Assembly: GCF_032814565.1 (NCBI RefSeq)
Contig: NZ_CP136521.1
Coordinates: forward strand, 2,700,501-2,764,500
Direction of reading: 5' to 3'
From: Hwangdonia lutea
GTDB lineage: Bacteria > Bacteroidota > Bacteroidia > Flavobacteriales > Flavobacteriaceae
Length of the DNA: 64,000 nucleotides
Below the pieces are notes generated by a model, which was given only the letters and a program-made list of their open reading frames with translations, had not been told where the DNA came from and ran no database searches. How positions within the stretch are numbered: position 1 is the stretch's first letter; every line of letters starts with the position of its first letter. Below, in pieces: positions 9,658-18,073 of this stretch. The position numbers and the translations under genes are program-made.

Positions 9658-10842
9658 ATGGAATTTAAAAGTATTATAAAAGCTTGTTTGTTAGTGTTTT
9701 GTATTAGTGCTTTTGCACAAGACAATAACACCGTTGTTCAGGTATTCAATAAACAACCCCTAAATTTTGGAGGTAAAAAAGGTAGCGATGCCGAAGCGCA
9801 TATGCTTCAAAGTGGACGCATAGTTTATAAAAAAGTATCCGTTCCAAGTTTTCCTAATGGAACAGATGTGAGTATCAAATTAACGGTGCGTTCTGCGGGC
9901 GACCGTTGGGATAAATCAGGTTCTTGTTTTGTGGTTGCCGACCCTGAACTTATTTCTATTTTAGATGTTTCAAAAGGCGATAAAGAGTTTCCTAAAGATT
10001 CTTTTAAAGCCGGAAATCACGCAGGAATAGTTGCAGGCGAAACCTATCAACCCGTTGTGGAACTCATGCGGTTTATGACGCCTTTTGGCGTGGGCTTTTA
10101 CAGCGATAATAGTGTAAAATACCGCCGACCAGTGTATATTCCTAGTTGGGAAAAGGAAGTGGTTTGGGAGCACGATATTTCGCAGTTAAAAGATTTGGTT
10201 TCCAATACGTTTTATATTGGAGTTTGGATAGATTCGTGGACGGCCGAAGGCTATAATTTCGATTTGCAACTAACCTATTCCAACCGAGATAGAAAAACAC
10301 TAAAAGTGTTGCCGTTGGTAAATAGCATTCCCTATGTTGGTGGGCAACCTATTCCAGATATTTTTGCTAAACAGCCTTTGGTCCATGATTTCAAATTGAA
10401 GAAAAACGCAAAAAATGTAAAGTTGCATTACATCACGACAGGCCATGGCGGACATAGTGGTGGCGACGAATTCATCAAAATTAAAAACAGTGTTTATTTT
10501 GATAATTCATTAGTTTTGGATACCATTCCGTGGCGAGATGATTGTGCATCGTTTAGACGATTTAACCCAACAGCCGGTGTATGGATTAAAAAAGATTCGG
10601 CGGCGTATTATGATTATAAAACCCGAAAACGAGCTGTAAAAGAAATTGAAGAACGCATTGCATCATCCGATTTATCGCGTTCAAACTGGTGTCCGGGATC
10701 ATCAGTTGAACCTATGGTTGTATCATTGGGCGATTTGAAAAAAGGGGAGCATCAGCTTAAAATAAAAATACCAGCGACACCTGTTGATGGCGACAAATTA
10801 AACCATTGGTTGGTATCTGCTTACTTAACTTATGAAGAATAA
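9658..10842 (+). CDS. PNGase F-like peptide-N-glycosidase, secreted
   Basis: PNGase F is an amidase that releases whole N-glycans by hydrolysing the Asn-GlcNAc bond. This 394-residue protein has a signal peptide ending at about residue 20 (SAFAQ) and two consecutive eight-stranded jelly-roll-like halves, as in PNGase F. The C-terminal half carries the recognisable family core: TTGHGGHSGGDEF, a Cys-x-x-Phe-Arg segment, and RSNWCPG at residues 342-347. Glu271 in GGDEF is the candidate for the catalytic Glu of the family. The N-terminal half diverges from the Elizabethkingia enzyme. It is the last gene of the first run; the next gene begins 158 nt later with a TTG. The assignment is from recognition of motifs, not a search. 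Confidence 0.8.
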   Translation: MEFKSIIKACLLVFCISAFAQDNNTVVQVFNKQPLNFGGKKGSDAEAHMLQSGRIVYKKVSVPSFPNGTDVSIKLTVRSAGDRWDKSGSCFVVADPELISILDVSKGDKEFPKDSFKAGNHAGIVAGETYQPVVELMRFMTPFGVGFYSDNSVKYRRPVYIPSWEKEVVWEHDISQLKDLVSNTFYIGVWIDSWTAEGYNFDLQLTYSNRDRKTLKVLPLVNSIPYVGGQPIPDIFAKQPLVHDFKLKKNAKNVKLHYITTGHGGHSGGDEFIKIKNSVYFDNSLVLDTIPWRDDCASFRRFNPTAGVWIKKDSAAYYDYKTRKRAVKEIEERIASSDLSRSNWCPGSSVEPMVVSLGDLKKGEHQLKIKIPATPVDGDKLNHWLVSAYLTYEE

Positions 10843-10880
10843 TATCATTTATAAGGTTTAAAGGTTGTTTCCTTGCAAAG

Positions 10881-10989
10881 AAAGTATTGGTTAAGGTGTT
10901 TTAAATGCTAGTTTCGTGCATACAAGATGTTTATTTTTGTTTATGTACTACATGCTGTTTTATCAGCAAATCAAAAAAACCAATACTTT
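10881..10989. promoter_or_regulatory. inter-operon region with a 12-bp inverted repeat and a candidate promoter
   Basis: The 158-nt gap before the UxaA-family gene contains AAAGTATTGGTT (10881-10892) and its exact reverse complement AACCAATACTTT (10978-10989). Between them is TATTTTTG at 10932-10939, a fit to the Bacteroidota -7 element TAnnTTTG. The right arm lies 11 nt before the TTG start at 11001. This could be the promoter-operator of the second run; I see no T-tract that would make it a simple terminator. Confidence 0.35.
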
Positions 10990-11000
10990 AATTATAAGCT

Positions 11001-12611
11001 TTGAAAAATAATTTAGTTATATCGCCCTCAGATAATGTTGCGGTAGCCTTATCCAACATTAATAAGGGTGAGGTATTATCAATACAAGGAAAACAAATAA
11101 GTCTTGTTGAAGACATACCCGTAAAACATAAATTTACCTTACATGCTTTAAGTAAAGGCGATGAAGTTACCATGTATGGTGTGCCTGTTGGGAAAGCAAC
11201 AACTTCTATAAAAGAAGGCGCTTTAATTACAACTGAAAATTTAAAACATAGTGCTGCACCCTATAAGTTTAGAAACTTTAATTATCAATATGAAAAACCT
11301 TCGATTGAGGGTTTATCTGAAAAAACATTTTTAGGCTATCACAGAAATGATGGACAAGTTGGTACAGCAAATCATTGGATTTTTATACCGATGGTCTTCT
11401 GCCAGAACCGAAATTTAAAGGTGTTAAAAGAGGCCTTTGAGGCAGAGTTAGGCTTTAAAAAAGAAAATCCGTACCGATTAAAATTAAGGAGTTTGGTTCA
11501 CGGTGGTAACGACGCTTCTTATGAAGAAGAAAAGCTATCACAAAAAGTTTTTAAAAATATTGATGGTATAAAATTTTTAACCCACGAAGGCGGTTGCGGC
11601 GGCACAAAAGACGATGCGCAAGGCTTAGTGAATTTGTTGGCAGGTTACATCAAAAACCCAAATGTAGCTGGCGCAACGGTAATGAGTTTGGGTTGTCAGC
11701 ATGCACAAATAAGTATGCTGGAAGAAGCGTTGAGAGAACGTTTTAAAACCGACAAACCCGTGCTTTATTTTGAGCAACAACAATTTACCACCGAAAACGA
11801 CATGCTTTCAAAGGCGATAAAAGATACCTATAAAGCATTAGAAGAAGTCAATAAAATTGAAAGGCAACCAGCGCCTTTAAGCAAGTTAAGTATAGGATTG
11901 GAATGCGGTGGTTCCGATGGGTTTTCGGGTATTACGGCAAACCCGCTTATGGGTGTAGTTTCGGATAAAATTAATGCCCTAGGCGGCAGAAGCATTCTAT
12001 CGGAATTTCCGGAATTGTGCGGCGTAGAGCAAGATTTAATTGATAGATGCCCAAACGAGGAAGTTGCCAATAAGTTTATCCGTATCATGGAAAGTTATAA
12101 CAATCAAGCCGAAAAAGTAGGCTCGGGTTTCGATATGAATCCGTCTCCGGGTAATGTTCGTGATGGTTTAATTACCGACGCCATAAAATCTGCGGGTGCA
12201 GCCACAAAAGGTGGTCGCAGTCCTGTTGCAGACGTGATTGATTATGGCGAATATGCTACAAAACAAGGTTTAAATTTATTATGTACTCCGGGTAACGATG
12301 TAGAATCTACAACAGGTTTGGCAGGTTTTGGCTCCAACATTATTCTATTTTCTACGGGATTGGGAACACCAACGGGCAATGTGGTTTGTCCGGTTATTAA
12401 AATTTCATCCAACTCTATGTTGCCAGCAAAAATGAAAGATATAATAGATTTTGATGCGGGCAGATTAATTTCTGAACAAGCCAGTCAAGAAGAGCTTTCA
12501 GAAGAACTCATCGATTTAATTATTGAAGTAGCCAGCGGAAGACATCAAACTTGCGCCTCAAAATTAGGTCAAGATGATTTTATTCCTTGGAAAAGAGGCG
12601 TGTCGTTATAA
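11001..12611 (+). CDS. UxaA-family sugar-acid dehydratase, candidate L-fuconate dehydratase
   Basis: A 536-residue protein of the altronate/galactarate dehydratase family. It has an N-terminal SAF domain (about 1-80) and a large C-terminal domain with family cysteine segments THEGGCGG, SLGCQH and GLECGGSDG that are likely metal or cluster ligands. No ATG fits; the TTG at 11001 gives the expected SAF N-terminus. Family members dehydrate aldonic acids to 2-keto-3-deoxy acids. The neighbours (four fucosidases, SDR, fuconolactonase, FucP) make L-fuconate the likely substrate, replacing the usual enolase-superfamily FucD. I recall a split UxaA homologue in the L-fucose locus of Campylobacter jejuni. 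No uronate genes are nearby to support true altronate metabolism. Confidence 0.8.
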   Translation: MKNNLVISPSDNVAVALSNINKGEVLSIQGKQISLVEDIPVKHKFTLHALSKGDEVTMYGVPVGKATTSIKEGALITTENLKHSAAPYKFRNFNYQYEKPSIEGLSEKTFLGYHRNDGQVGTANHWIFIPMVFCQNRNLKVLKEAFEAELGFKKENPYRLKLRSLVHGGNDASYEEEKLSQKVFKNIDGIKFLTHEGGCGGTKDDAQGLVNLLAGYIKNPNVAGATVMSLGCQHAQISMLEEALRERFKTDKPVLYFEQQQFTTENDMLSKAIKDTYKALEEVNKIERQPAPLSKLSIGLECGGSDGFSGITANPLMGVVSDKINALGGRSILSEFPELCGVEQDLIDRCPNEEVANKFIRIMESYNNQAEKVGSGFDMNPSPGNVRDGLITDAIKSAGAATKGGRSPVADVIDYGEYATKQGLNLLCTPGNDVESTTGLAGFGSNIILFSTGLGTPTGNVVCPVIKISSNSMLPAKMKDIIDFDAGRLISEQASQEELSEELIDLIIEVASGRHQTCASKLGQDDFIPWKRGVSL

Positions 12612-12634
12612 ATCTTGATAAAACTTAAGTTCAA

Positions 12635-13981
12635 ATGAAGAATACGTTAAAACTATTTGTTTGTGTCATATTACTGTTCTGTGTTCAACCCATGTTCTCC
12701 CAAGACCATTATGTGCCTTCAAAAGAAAATTTGGAAGCCAGAAAAGCGTTTCAAGACGATAAGTTTGGGATGTTTATCCATTGGGGCGTTTACAGTATTT
12801 TAGGCGATGCAGAATGGGTAATGCACAACCAAAATATTCCTGTAAAGCGCTACGAATTATTGCCCACGTTTTTTAATCCACAGGATTTTAGCGCCAAAAC
12901 CATTGTGCAACTGGCTAAAGATGCTGGTATGAAATATATAACCATTACCACAAAACACCACGATGGTTTTGCGATGTACGATTCTAAAATATCCGATTAT
13001 AACATTGTAAAAGCAACCCCTTACGGTAAGGATATTTTTAGAGCCTTGGAGCAAGAGTGCAAAAAACAGGGCATGAAATTATACGCTTATTATTCGCAAC
13101 TGGATTGGCATCATCCAGATTATTACCCAAGAGGATGGACGGGCAGAAACGTAAACCGACCCGAGTCTGGAAATTGGGATAATTACTTAAAATATCAAAA
13201 CGCACAAATTAAAGAACTTGCCGAAAATTATGATATTGCAGGTTTTTGGTTTGATGGTTGGTGGGATCAAGCGCCGGATAAAAAAGATTGGCATAAAGCC
13301 GTAAAATATAGGATAGAAGGCACAGAGTGGAATTTAGAAGAGACTTATAAGATGATTCACGATGTAAATTCGGCTTTGCTTATTGGTAATAACCATCACG
13401 AATTGCCATTTGCGGGAGAAGATTTTCAAATGTTCGAAAAAGATTTGCCAGGAAAAAATACCACAGGTTTTGGCGGTGCTGAAATTGGCAAATTACCTTT
13501 GGAAACTTGTGAAACCATTAATCATTCATGGGGTTTTAATCTGCAAGATGATAAACATAAATCTGTAAAAGACCTAATAAAGTATGTGGTTAAAGCAGCA
13601 GGGAACAATGCTAATTTTCTATTAAATGTTGGCCCGATGCCTAATGGGAAAATTCAAGAAGAACACATTAAACGATTGCATGCTGTTGGCGCTTGGTTGA
13701 AAGAAAATGGCGAAACTATTTACGGTACCCGTGCTGGTATTATTGCGGCAACCGAGGATTATGTTTCCACGCAAAAAGGCAACACACTTTATTTACATGT
13801 TTTAAATAAGGATACCAAAACGATTAAAATCGATAATTTTAAAGCACGTATTAAAAATGCCGTACTATTTAAAGATAAAAGCAAGATAAAATACAAATTA
13901 AAAAAAGGGCAATTAACAATTCATCTTCCTGAAAACGATATGGAAGCTGTTGATATCATTATAGAAATTACATTAAAATAA
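12635..13981 (+). CDS. GH29 alpha-L-fucosidase, secreted
   Basis: A retaining exo-alpha-L-fucosidase of 448 residues, with a signal peptide ending around MFSQ (residue 22). GH29 hallmarks are present: GMFIHWGVYS, TKHHDGFAM and the nucleophile motif WFDGWW with Asp207. The C-terminus is short, with only a small beta-sandwich tail and no added binding domain. It is the first of four GH29 genes in this run, 23 nt after the UxaA-family gene. Divergence between the four copies suggests that each handles a different fucose linkage, but linkage cannot be read from sequence. Confidence 0.95.
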   Translation: MKNTLKLFVCVILLFCVQPMFSQDHYVPSKENLEARKAFQDDKFGMFIHWGVYSILGDAEWVMHNQNIPVKRYELLPTFFNPQDFSAKTIVQLAKDAGMKYITITTKHHDGFAMYDSKISDYNIVKATPYGKDIFRALEQECKKQGMKLYAYYSQLDWHHPDYYPRGWTGRNVNRPESGNWDNYLKYQNAQIKELAENYDIAGFWFDGWWDQAPDKKDWHKAVKYRIEGTEWNLEETYKMIHDVNSALLIGNNHHELPFAGEDFQMFEKDLPGKNTTGFGGAEIGKLPLETCETINHSWGFNLQDDKHKSVKDLIKYVVKAAGNNANFLLNVGPMPNGKIQEEHIKRLHAVGAWLKENGETIYGTRAGIIAATEDYVSTQKGNTLYLHVLNKDTKTIKIDNFKARIKNAVLFKDKSKIKYKLKKGQLTIHLPENDMEAVDIIIEITLK

Positions 13982-13995
13982 AAAGGAAATTAATA

Positions 13996-14775
13996 ATGTC
14001 AAAGTTTAGTTTAAAAGGAAAATCGGCTATAATTACAGGTGGCGCAAGCGGCATTGGTAAGGCTATTTCCACAACATTTGCTCAACAAGGCGCACACATT
14101 CATATTTTGGAATTCAATAAAGAAAGTGGCGAGCAAACCATTGAAGAAATTAAAAATGCCGGTGGAAACGCCAATTTTTATCCATGCGATGTTTCCAATC
14201 ACAAACAGGTCCAAGAAATTATCGGGGCTATTGCTGAAAATCACAATATCGATATTTTGGTCAATAACGCAGGAATTGCCCATGTTGGTAATGTTGAAAA
14301 CACCGAAGAATCAGATTTAGACCGTGTTTACAACGTAAATGTAAAAGGTGTTTACAACTGCATCCACGCGGCTATTCCAAAAATGAAAGCCCAAGGTGGA
14401 GGCGTAATTATCAATATGGCATCCATTGCATCGTCGGTTGGTATTTCCGATCGCTTTGCGTATTCCATGTCTAAAGGTGCTGCGTTAACGATGACGTATT
14501 CCGTAGCTAAAGATTATGTAAACGATAACATTCGTTGTAACTGTATTTCGCCAGCGCGCGTACACACGCCTTTTGTTGATGGTTTTATTAAAAAGAATTA
14601 TCCGGGAAAAGAAGATGAAATGTTCGAAGCCCTATCAAAAACCCAGCCTATAGGCAGAATGGGAAAACCTGAAGAAATCGCAAATTTAGCCTTATATTTA
14701 TGTTCAAACGAAGCCTCGTTTATCACGGGAACAGACTTCCCAATAGATGGTGGTTTTATAAAATTAAATGGGTAA
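13996..14775 (+). CDS. SDR dehydrogenase, candidate 2-keto-3-deoxy-L-fuconate dehydrogenase
   Basis: A classical 259-residue short-chain dehydrogenase. The cofactor motif TGGASGIG is near residue 15, NNAG near residue 90, an active-site Ser follows in MASIASS, and YSMSK gives an intact Tyr-x-x-x-Lys pair. In the oxidative L-fucose route a member of this family oxidises 2-keto-3-deoxy-L-fuconate to the 2,4-diketo acid, the substrate of the FAH-family hydrolase at 24441. It is placed inside the fucosidase run, 14 nt after the first GH29 and overlapping the second by one base (TAATG). Substrate is inferred from context; a fucose or other sugar dehydrogenase is the alternative. Confidence 0.85.
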   Translation: MSKFSLKGKSAIITGGASGIGKAISTTFAQQGAHIHILEFNKESGEQTIEEIKNAGGNANFYPCDVSNHKQVQEIIGAIAENHNIDILVNNAGIAHVGNVENTEESDLDRVYNVNVKGVYNCIHAAIPKMKAQGGGVIINMASIASSVGISDRFAYSMSKGAALTMTYSVAKDYVNDNIRCNCISPARVHTPFVDGFIKKNYPGKEDEMFEALSKTQPIGRMGKPEEIANLALYLCSNEASFITGTDFPIDGGFIKLNG

Positions 14776-16577
14776 TGATTAAAGAAAGAATTTTACTGAT
14801 TTGTGCTTGTTTTATATTGACAGCCTCAACTTTTGCACAAGAAAAAACCGAAGCTGAATATATTAAAAATATTACCGAACGCCCTTATCCAAAATGGTTT
14901 AAAGATGCTAAATTAGGCATTTTCATTCATTGGGGATTGTACTCGGTACCATCGTACGGAAGCAAAGAATCGTATGCCGAATGGTTTTTACGAGGCATGC
15001 AAACCAAAAGTCCCCAGCGTATGGAATTTGTAAAAAACACCTACGGCGAGCATTTTACTTATAAAGATTTTGCACCATTATTTAAAGCTGAATTATTTAA
15101 CCCCGACGAGTGGGCAAGTTTATTTAAAAGGGCAGGAGCAAAATATGTGATGTTTGTATCGAAACACCACGACGGATATACATTGTGGCCTAGTAAATAC
15201 AACCGAAATTGGAATAGTGTCGATGTGGGACCAAAACGCGATTTGGTGGGCGATTTAACAAAATCAGTCAGGGAAGCCGGATTAAAAATGGGGCTGTATT
15301 ATTCGCTTGCCGAATGGAACCACCCCTTACACCGTTGGTATACCGACCCGCACGATAGCATTGGCCGATATGTTGAAGAATATATGATTCCGCAGTTTAA
15401 GGAATTAGTTTCCACTTATAAACCCTCCATACTTTTTGCCGATGGCGAATGGTATAACACCGCAAAACAATGGCATGCGGCCGAATTAATTGATTGGTAT
15501 TACAATTTAGTGGGCGACGAGGCCATTGTAAACAATCGATGGGGACATGGTTTAGATGTTGGCTATTTAACGCCAGAATACAGTTCGGGCATAAAAGTAA
15601 CCGATAGACCTTGGGCAGAAGTGCGTGGTTTGGGGCGCTCTTTCGGGCTTAATAGAAATGAAAAATTAGAGGCTTATGGCACCTCGCAAGACCTCATTCA
15701 TCGCTTCGTGCAAACGGTTGCCAATGGCGGCGGCATGATTTTAAACGTGGGACCAAAAGCCGATGGCCAAATTCCACTTATTCAGCAAGAACGCTTGATT
15801 CAATTGGGCAATTGGCTTAAAATTAACGGCGATGCCATTTATGGCGCTGAGCCTTTTTCAATAAAAGAAGAAGAAAAGCAAGTCACTATTAACCGTATTG
15901 ATGATGAAATCAATTTTAATTGGGTAAGAAATTCACCAATGAAAGGCGTCAAAGAAGATGATTTTACGGTAGAATGGAACGGTTTTATTGAAGCACCAAA
16001 GTCGGATACTTATACCTTTGAGGTTAAGGCCGATGATGAAGCCGCAGTTTTCATCAATAACCAATTAATCATCAATCAAAATTACACGGCAAAAGGAACA
16101 CAGTCCGAAGTTATGGGGGCTAATACCAGTGTATCATCAACTGGAAAAATAAAACTGAAAGCGGGCGAACTTTATCCTATTCAAATAAAATATAGAGAGA
16201 AAAAACAGAATGCATCCATTTCGTTATTTTGGAATACAAAAAATGAAGCGAAGCAATTAGTTCCGGCTTCAGCATTGTTTATCGATAAAGAAAAATCGAA
16301 AAACGGCATAACAGGAAGTTATTCATCATTAAAAACCTATCTGTGTTACACTCAAAACCACGGTAAAATTTATGCCATTAGTTTTGAATGGCCAGAAAAC
16401 GAGCTGGTTTTAAGTATTCCAAATCCGGGTAACAAGGCTACGGTTAAATTGTTGGGCTTAGACAAAAACCTAACTTGGAAATATAGCAACGGAAAGATGC
16501 ATATTGATACAAAATCGATAAAGTACTCAGAAATGCCATCGCATGATGCCTGGACTTTTGAGATTGATAAAAATTAA
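14775..16577 (+). CDS. GH29 alpha-L-fucosidase with PA14-type domain, secreted
   Basis: The ATG at 14775 overlaps the SDR stop by one base and gives a clean signal peptide ending near STFAQ, so it is preferred over the longer frame opening at 14700. The mature protein of about 580 residues has GH29 motifs IFIHWGLYS and SKHHDGYT, with nucleophile Asp223 in LFADGEW. A PA14-like beta domain (about residues 385-510, with TVEWNGFI, DDEAAVFINN and a closing SISLFW) is inserted before the final beta-sandwich. PA14 domains in glycosidases usually help bind or shape the substrate pocket. It is one of four GH29 genes in tandem, 3 nt ahead of the next. Confidence 0.93.
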   Translation: MIKERILLICACFILTASTFAQEKTEAEYIKNITERPYPKWFKDAKLGIFIHWGLYSVPSYGSKESYAEWFLRGMQTKSPQRMEFVKNTYGEHFTYKDFAPLFKAELFNPDEWASLFKRAGAKYVMFVSKHHDGYTLWPSKYNRNWNSVDVGPKRDLVGDLTKSVREAGLKMGLYYSLAEWNHPLHRWYTDPHDSIGRYVEEYMIPQFKELVSTYKPSILFADGEWYNTAKQWHAAELIDWYYNLVGDEAIVNNRWGHGLDVGYLTPEYSSGIKVTDRPWAEVRGLGRSFGLNRNEKLEAYGTSQDLIHRFVQTVANGGGMILNVGPKADGQIPLIQQERLIQLGNWLKINGDAIYGAEPFSIKEEEKQVTINRIDDEINFNWVRNSPMKGVKEDDFTVEWNGFIEAPKSDTYTFEVKADDEAAVFINNQLIINQNYTAKGTQSEVMGANTSVSSTGKIKLKAGELYPIQIKYREKKQNASISLFWNTKNEAKQLVPASALFIDKEKSKNGITGSYSSLKTYLCYTQNHGKIYAISFEWPENELVLSIPNPGNKATVKLLGLDKNLTWKYSNGKMHIDTKSIKYSEMPSHDAWTFEIDKN

Positions 16578-16580
16578 AAT

Positions 16581-18059
16581 ATGAATAACTTAAAGTTAAA
16601 AATATTTGTAGTATCAATGCTCATTTTTAATGGCTTGCTAACGGCACAAACCAACTATAAGCCCACTTGGGAATCGTTAGATGCACGCCCCATTCCCGAT
16701 TGGTTTCAAGATGCCAAATTCGGTATTTTTATTCATTGGGGACCCTATTCGGTGCCCGCGTGGTCGCCAAAAGGCACGTACTCGGAGTGGTACCAATATT
16801 GGTTACAAAACAAAACCTTGTACGGAAACGGCAATTTTAAAGGCGATGAAATTGTAAACTATCACGAGAATACTTACGGTAAAGATTATTCGTATTACAA
16901 TTTCGGGGAAATGTTTAAAGCAGGTTTATTTGAGCCCGATGAATGGGTGCAACTTTTCGAAAACGCGGGGGCAAAATATATTGTGTTAACATCAAAACAT
17001 CATGATGGTTATGCGCTTTGGCCCAATAAAGAAGCCAACGACAGAGGTTTTGCTTGGAATAGTATGGAAGTAGGCCCAAAACGCGATTTGGTGGGCGAGT
17101 TAACCACGGCTGTTAAGAAAACCAATATTAAAATGGGCTTATATTATTCCCTTTACGAATGGTATCATCCATTGTGGCAAAGTGATAAAAAGCGTTTTGT
17201 TGACGAGCATTTTTTACCTCAAATAAAAGACTTGGTTACCAAATATTCACCAGATATTTTATGGGCTGATGGCGAATGGGATATGGAAGCTGAAAAATGG
17301 AAATCGAAAGAATTTTTAGCTTGGTTATTTAACGAATCGGTTGCCAAAGACCATATTGTTATAAACGACAGATGGGGAAAAGGGGTTAGGAAACACCACG
17401 GCGGTTATTTTACCACAGAATATGAAGCTGAAGCCCCAGAATTTAAACGTCCTTGGGAAGAATGCCGCGGTATGGGGTTTTCTTTTGGTTACAATCAAAA
17501 TGAAGATGCCCAAGATTATAATTCGCCAAAAGCTTTGGTTTTAACTTTAGTAAACATTGTAAGTACGGGCGGTAATTTATTATTGGATATTGGTCCCGAT
17601 GCACGTGGTAATATTCCTGTAATTATGCAAGAGCGTTTATTGCAAATTGGAAGTTGGTTAAACACCAATGGTGAAGCCATCTATGGTTCAAGGTTATGGA
17701 ATAATTCGTTTCAATGGTCCTTAAAAGGGGAGAAAAACTATAAACCAAAACAGCATTATTTGGGTGGCGATGTGATATTAAAACAAACCATTGACCCCGA
17801 ACCCGGTTATGCCGTAAAAGAACTGTTTTTTACCCAAAACAGCGAAGCTCATTTTGTTATTTTACCACAATGGAAATCGGAGATAACCATAAGAAATTTT
17901 AAAGTTTCAAATAAGGCCAAAATCACATTATTGGCGACTCAGCAAAATTTAAAAGGGCAACAAATGGGTAACGATTTTGTTATTTCATTACCCGAATACA
18001 AGCCTAATTTGTTCAAAGCGACCGATGATTATGCGTATGTTATTAAAATCACTAAATAG
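16581..18059 (+). CDS. GH29 alpha-L-fucosidase, secreted
   Basis: The third GH29, 492 residues, with a signal peptide ending near LLTAQ. It shares the N-terminal layout of the previous GH29 (IFIHWGPYS, SKHHDGYAL, GPKRDLVGEL) and the nucleophile in ILWADGEW (Asp230), but lacks the PA14-like insertion. The two are clearly closer to each other than to the first and fourth copies, so this pair probably arose by tandem duplication followed by gain or loss of the PA14 region. The gene follows after 3 nt and precedes the next by 14 nt. Confidence 0.95.
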   Translation: MNNLKLKIFVVSMLIFNGLLTAQTNYKPTWESLDARPIPDWFQDAKFGIFIHWGPYSVPAWSPKGTYSEWYQYWLQNKTLYGNGNFKGDEIVNYHENTYGKDYSYYNFGEMFKAGLFEPDEWVQLFENAGAKYIVLTSKHHDGYALWPNKEANDRGFAWNSMEVGPKRDLVGELTTAVKKTNIKMGLYYSLYEWYHPLWQSDKKRFVDEHFLPQIKDLVTKYSPDILWADGEWDMEAEKWKSKEFLAWLFNESVAKDHIVINDRWGKGVRKHHGGYFTTEYEAEAPEFKRPWEECRGMGFSFGYNQNEDAQDYNSPKALVLTLVNIVSTGGNLLLDIGPDARGNIPVIMQERLLQIGSWLNTNGEAIYGSRLWNNSFQWSLKGEKNYKPKQHYLGGDVILKQTIDPEPGYAVKELFFTQNSEAHFVILPQWKSEITIRNFKVSNKAKITLLATQQNLKGQQMGNDFVISLPEYKPNLFKATDDYAYVIKITK

Positions 18060-18073
18060 TTTATAAAATCAAT

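Noticed and set aside
11001-12611. Annotation as altronate dehydratase in a uronate pathway
   Set aside because: No uronate isomerase, UxaB or KDG kinase is nearby, while all neighbours relate to fucose; kept as family name only.
14700-14774. Upstream extension of the PA14-bearing GH29 frame
   Set aside because: It runs inside the conserved end of the SDR and lacks a signal; the ATG at 14775 gives a normal signal peptide and TAATG coupling.
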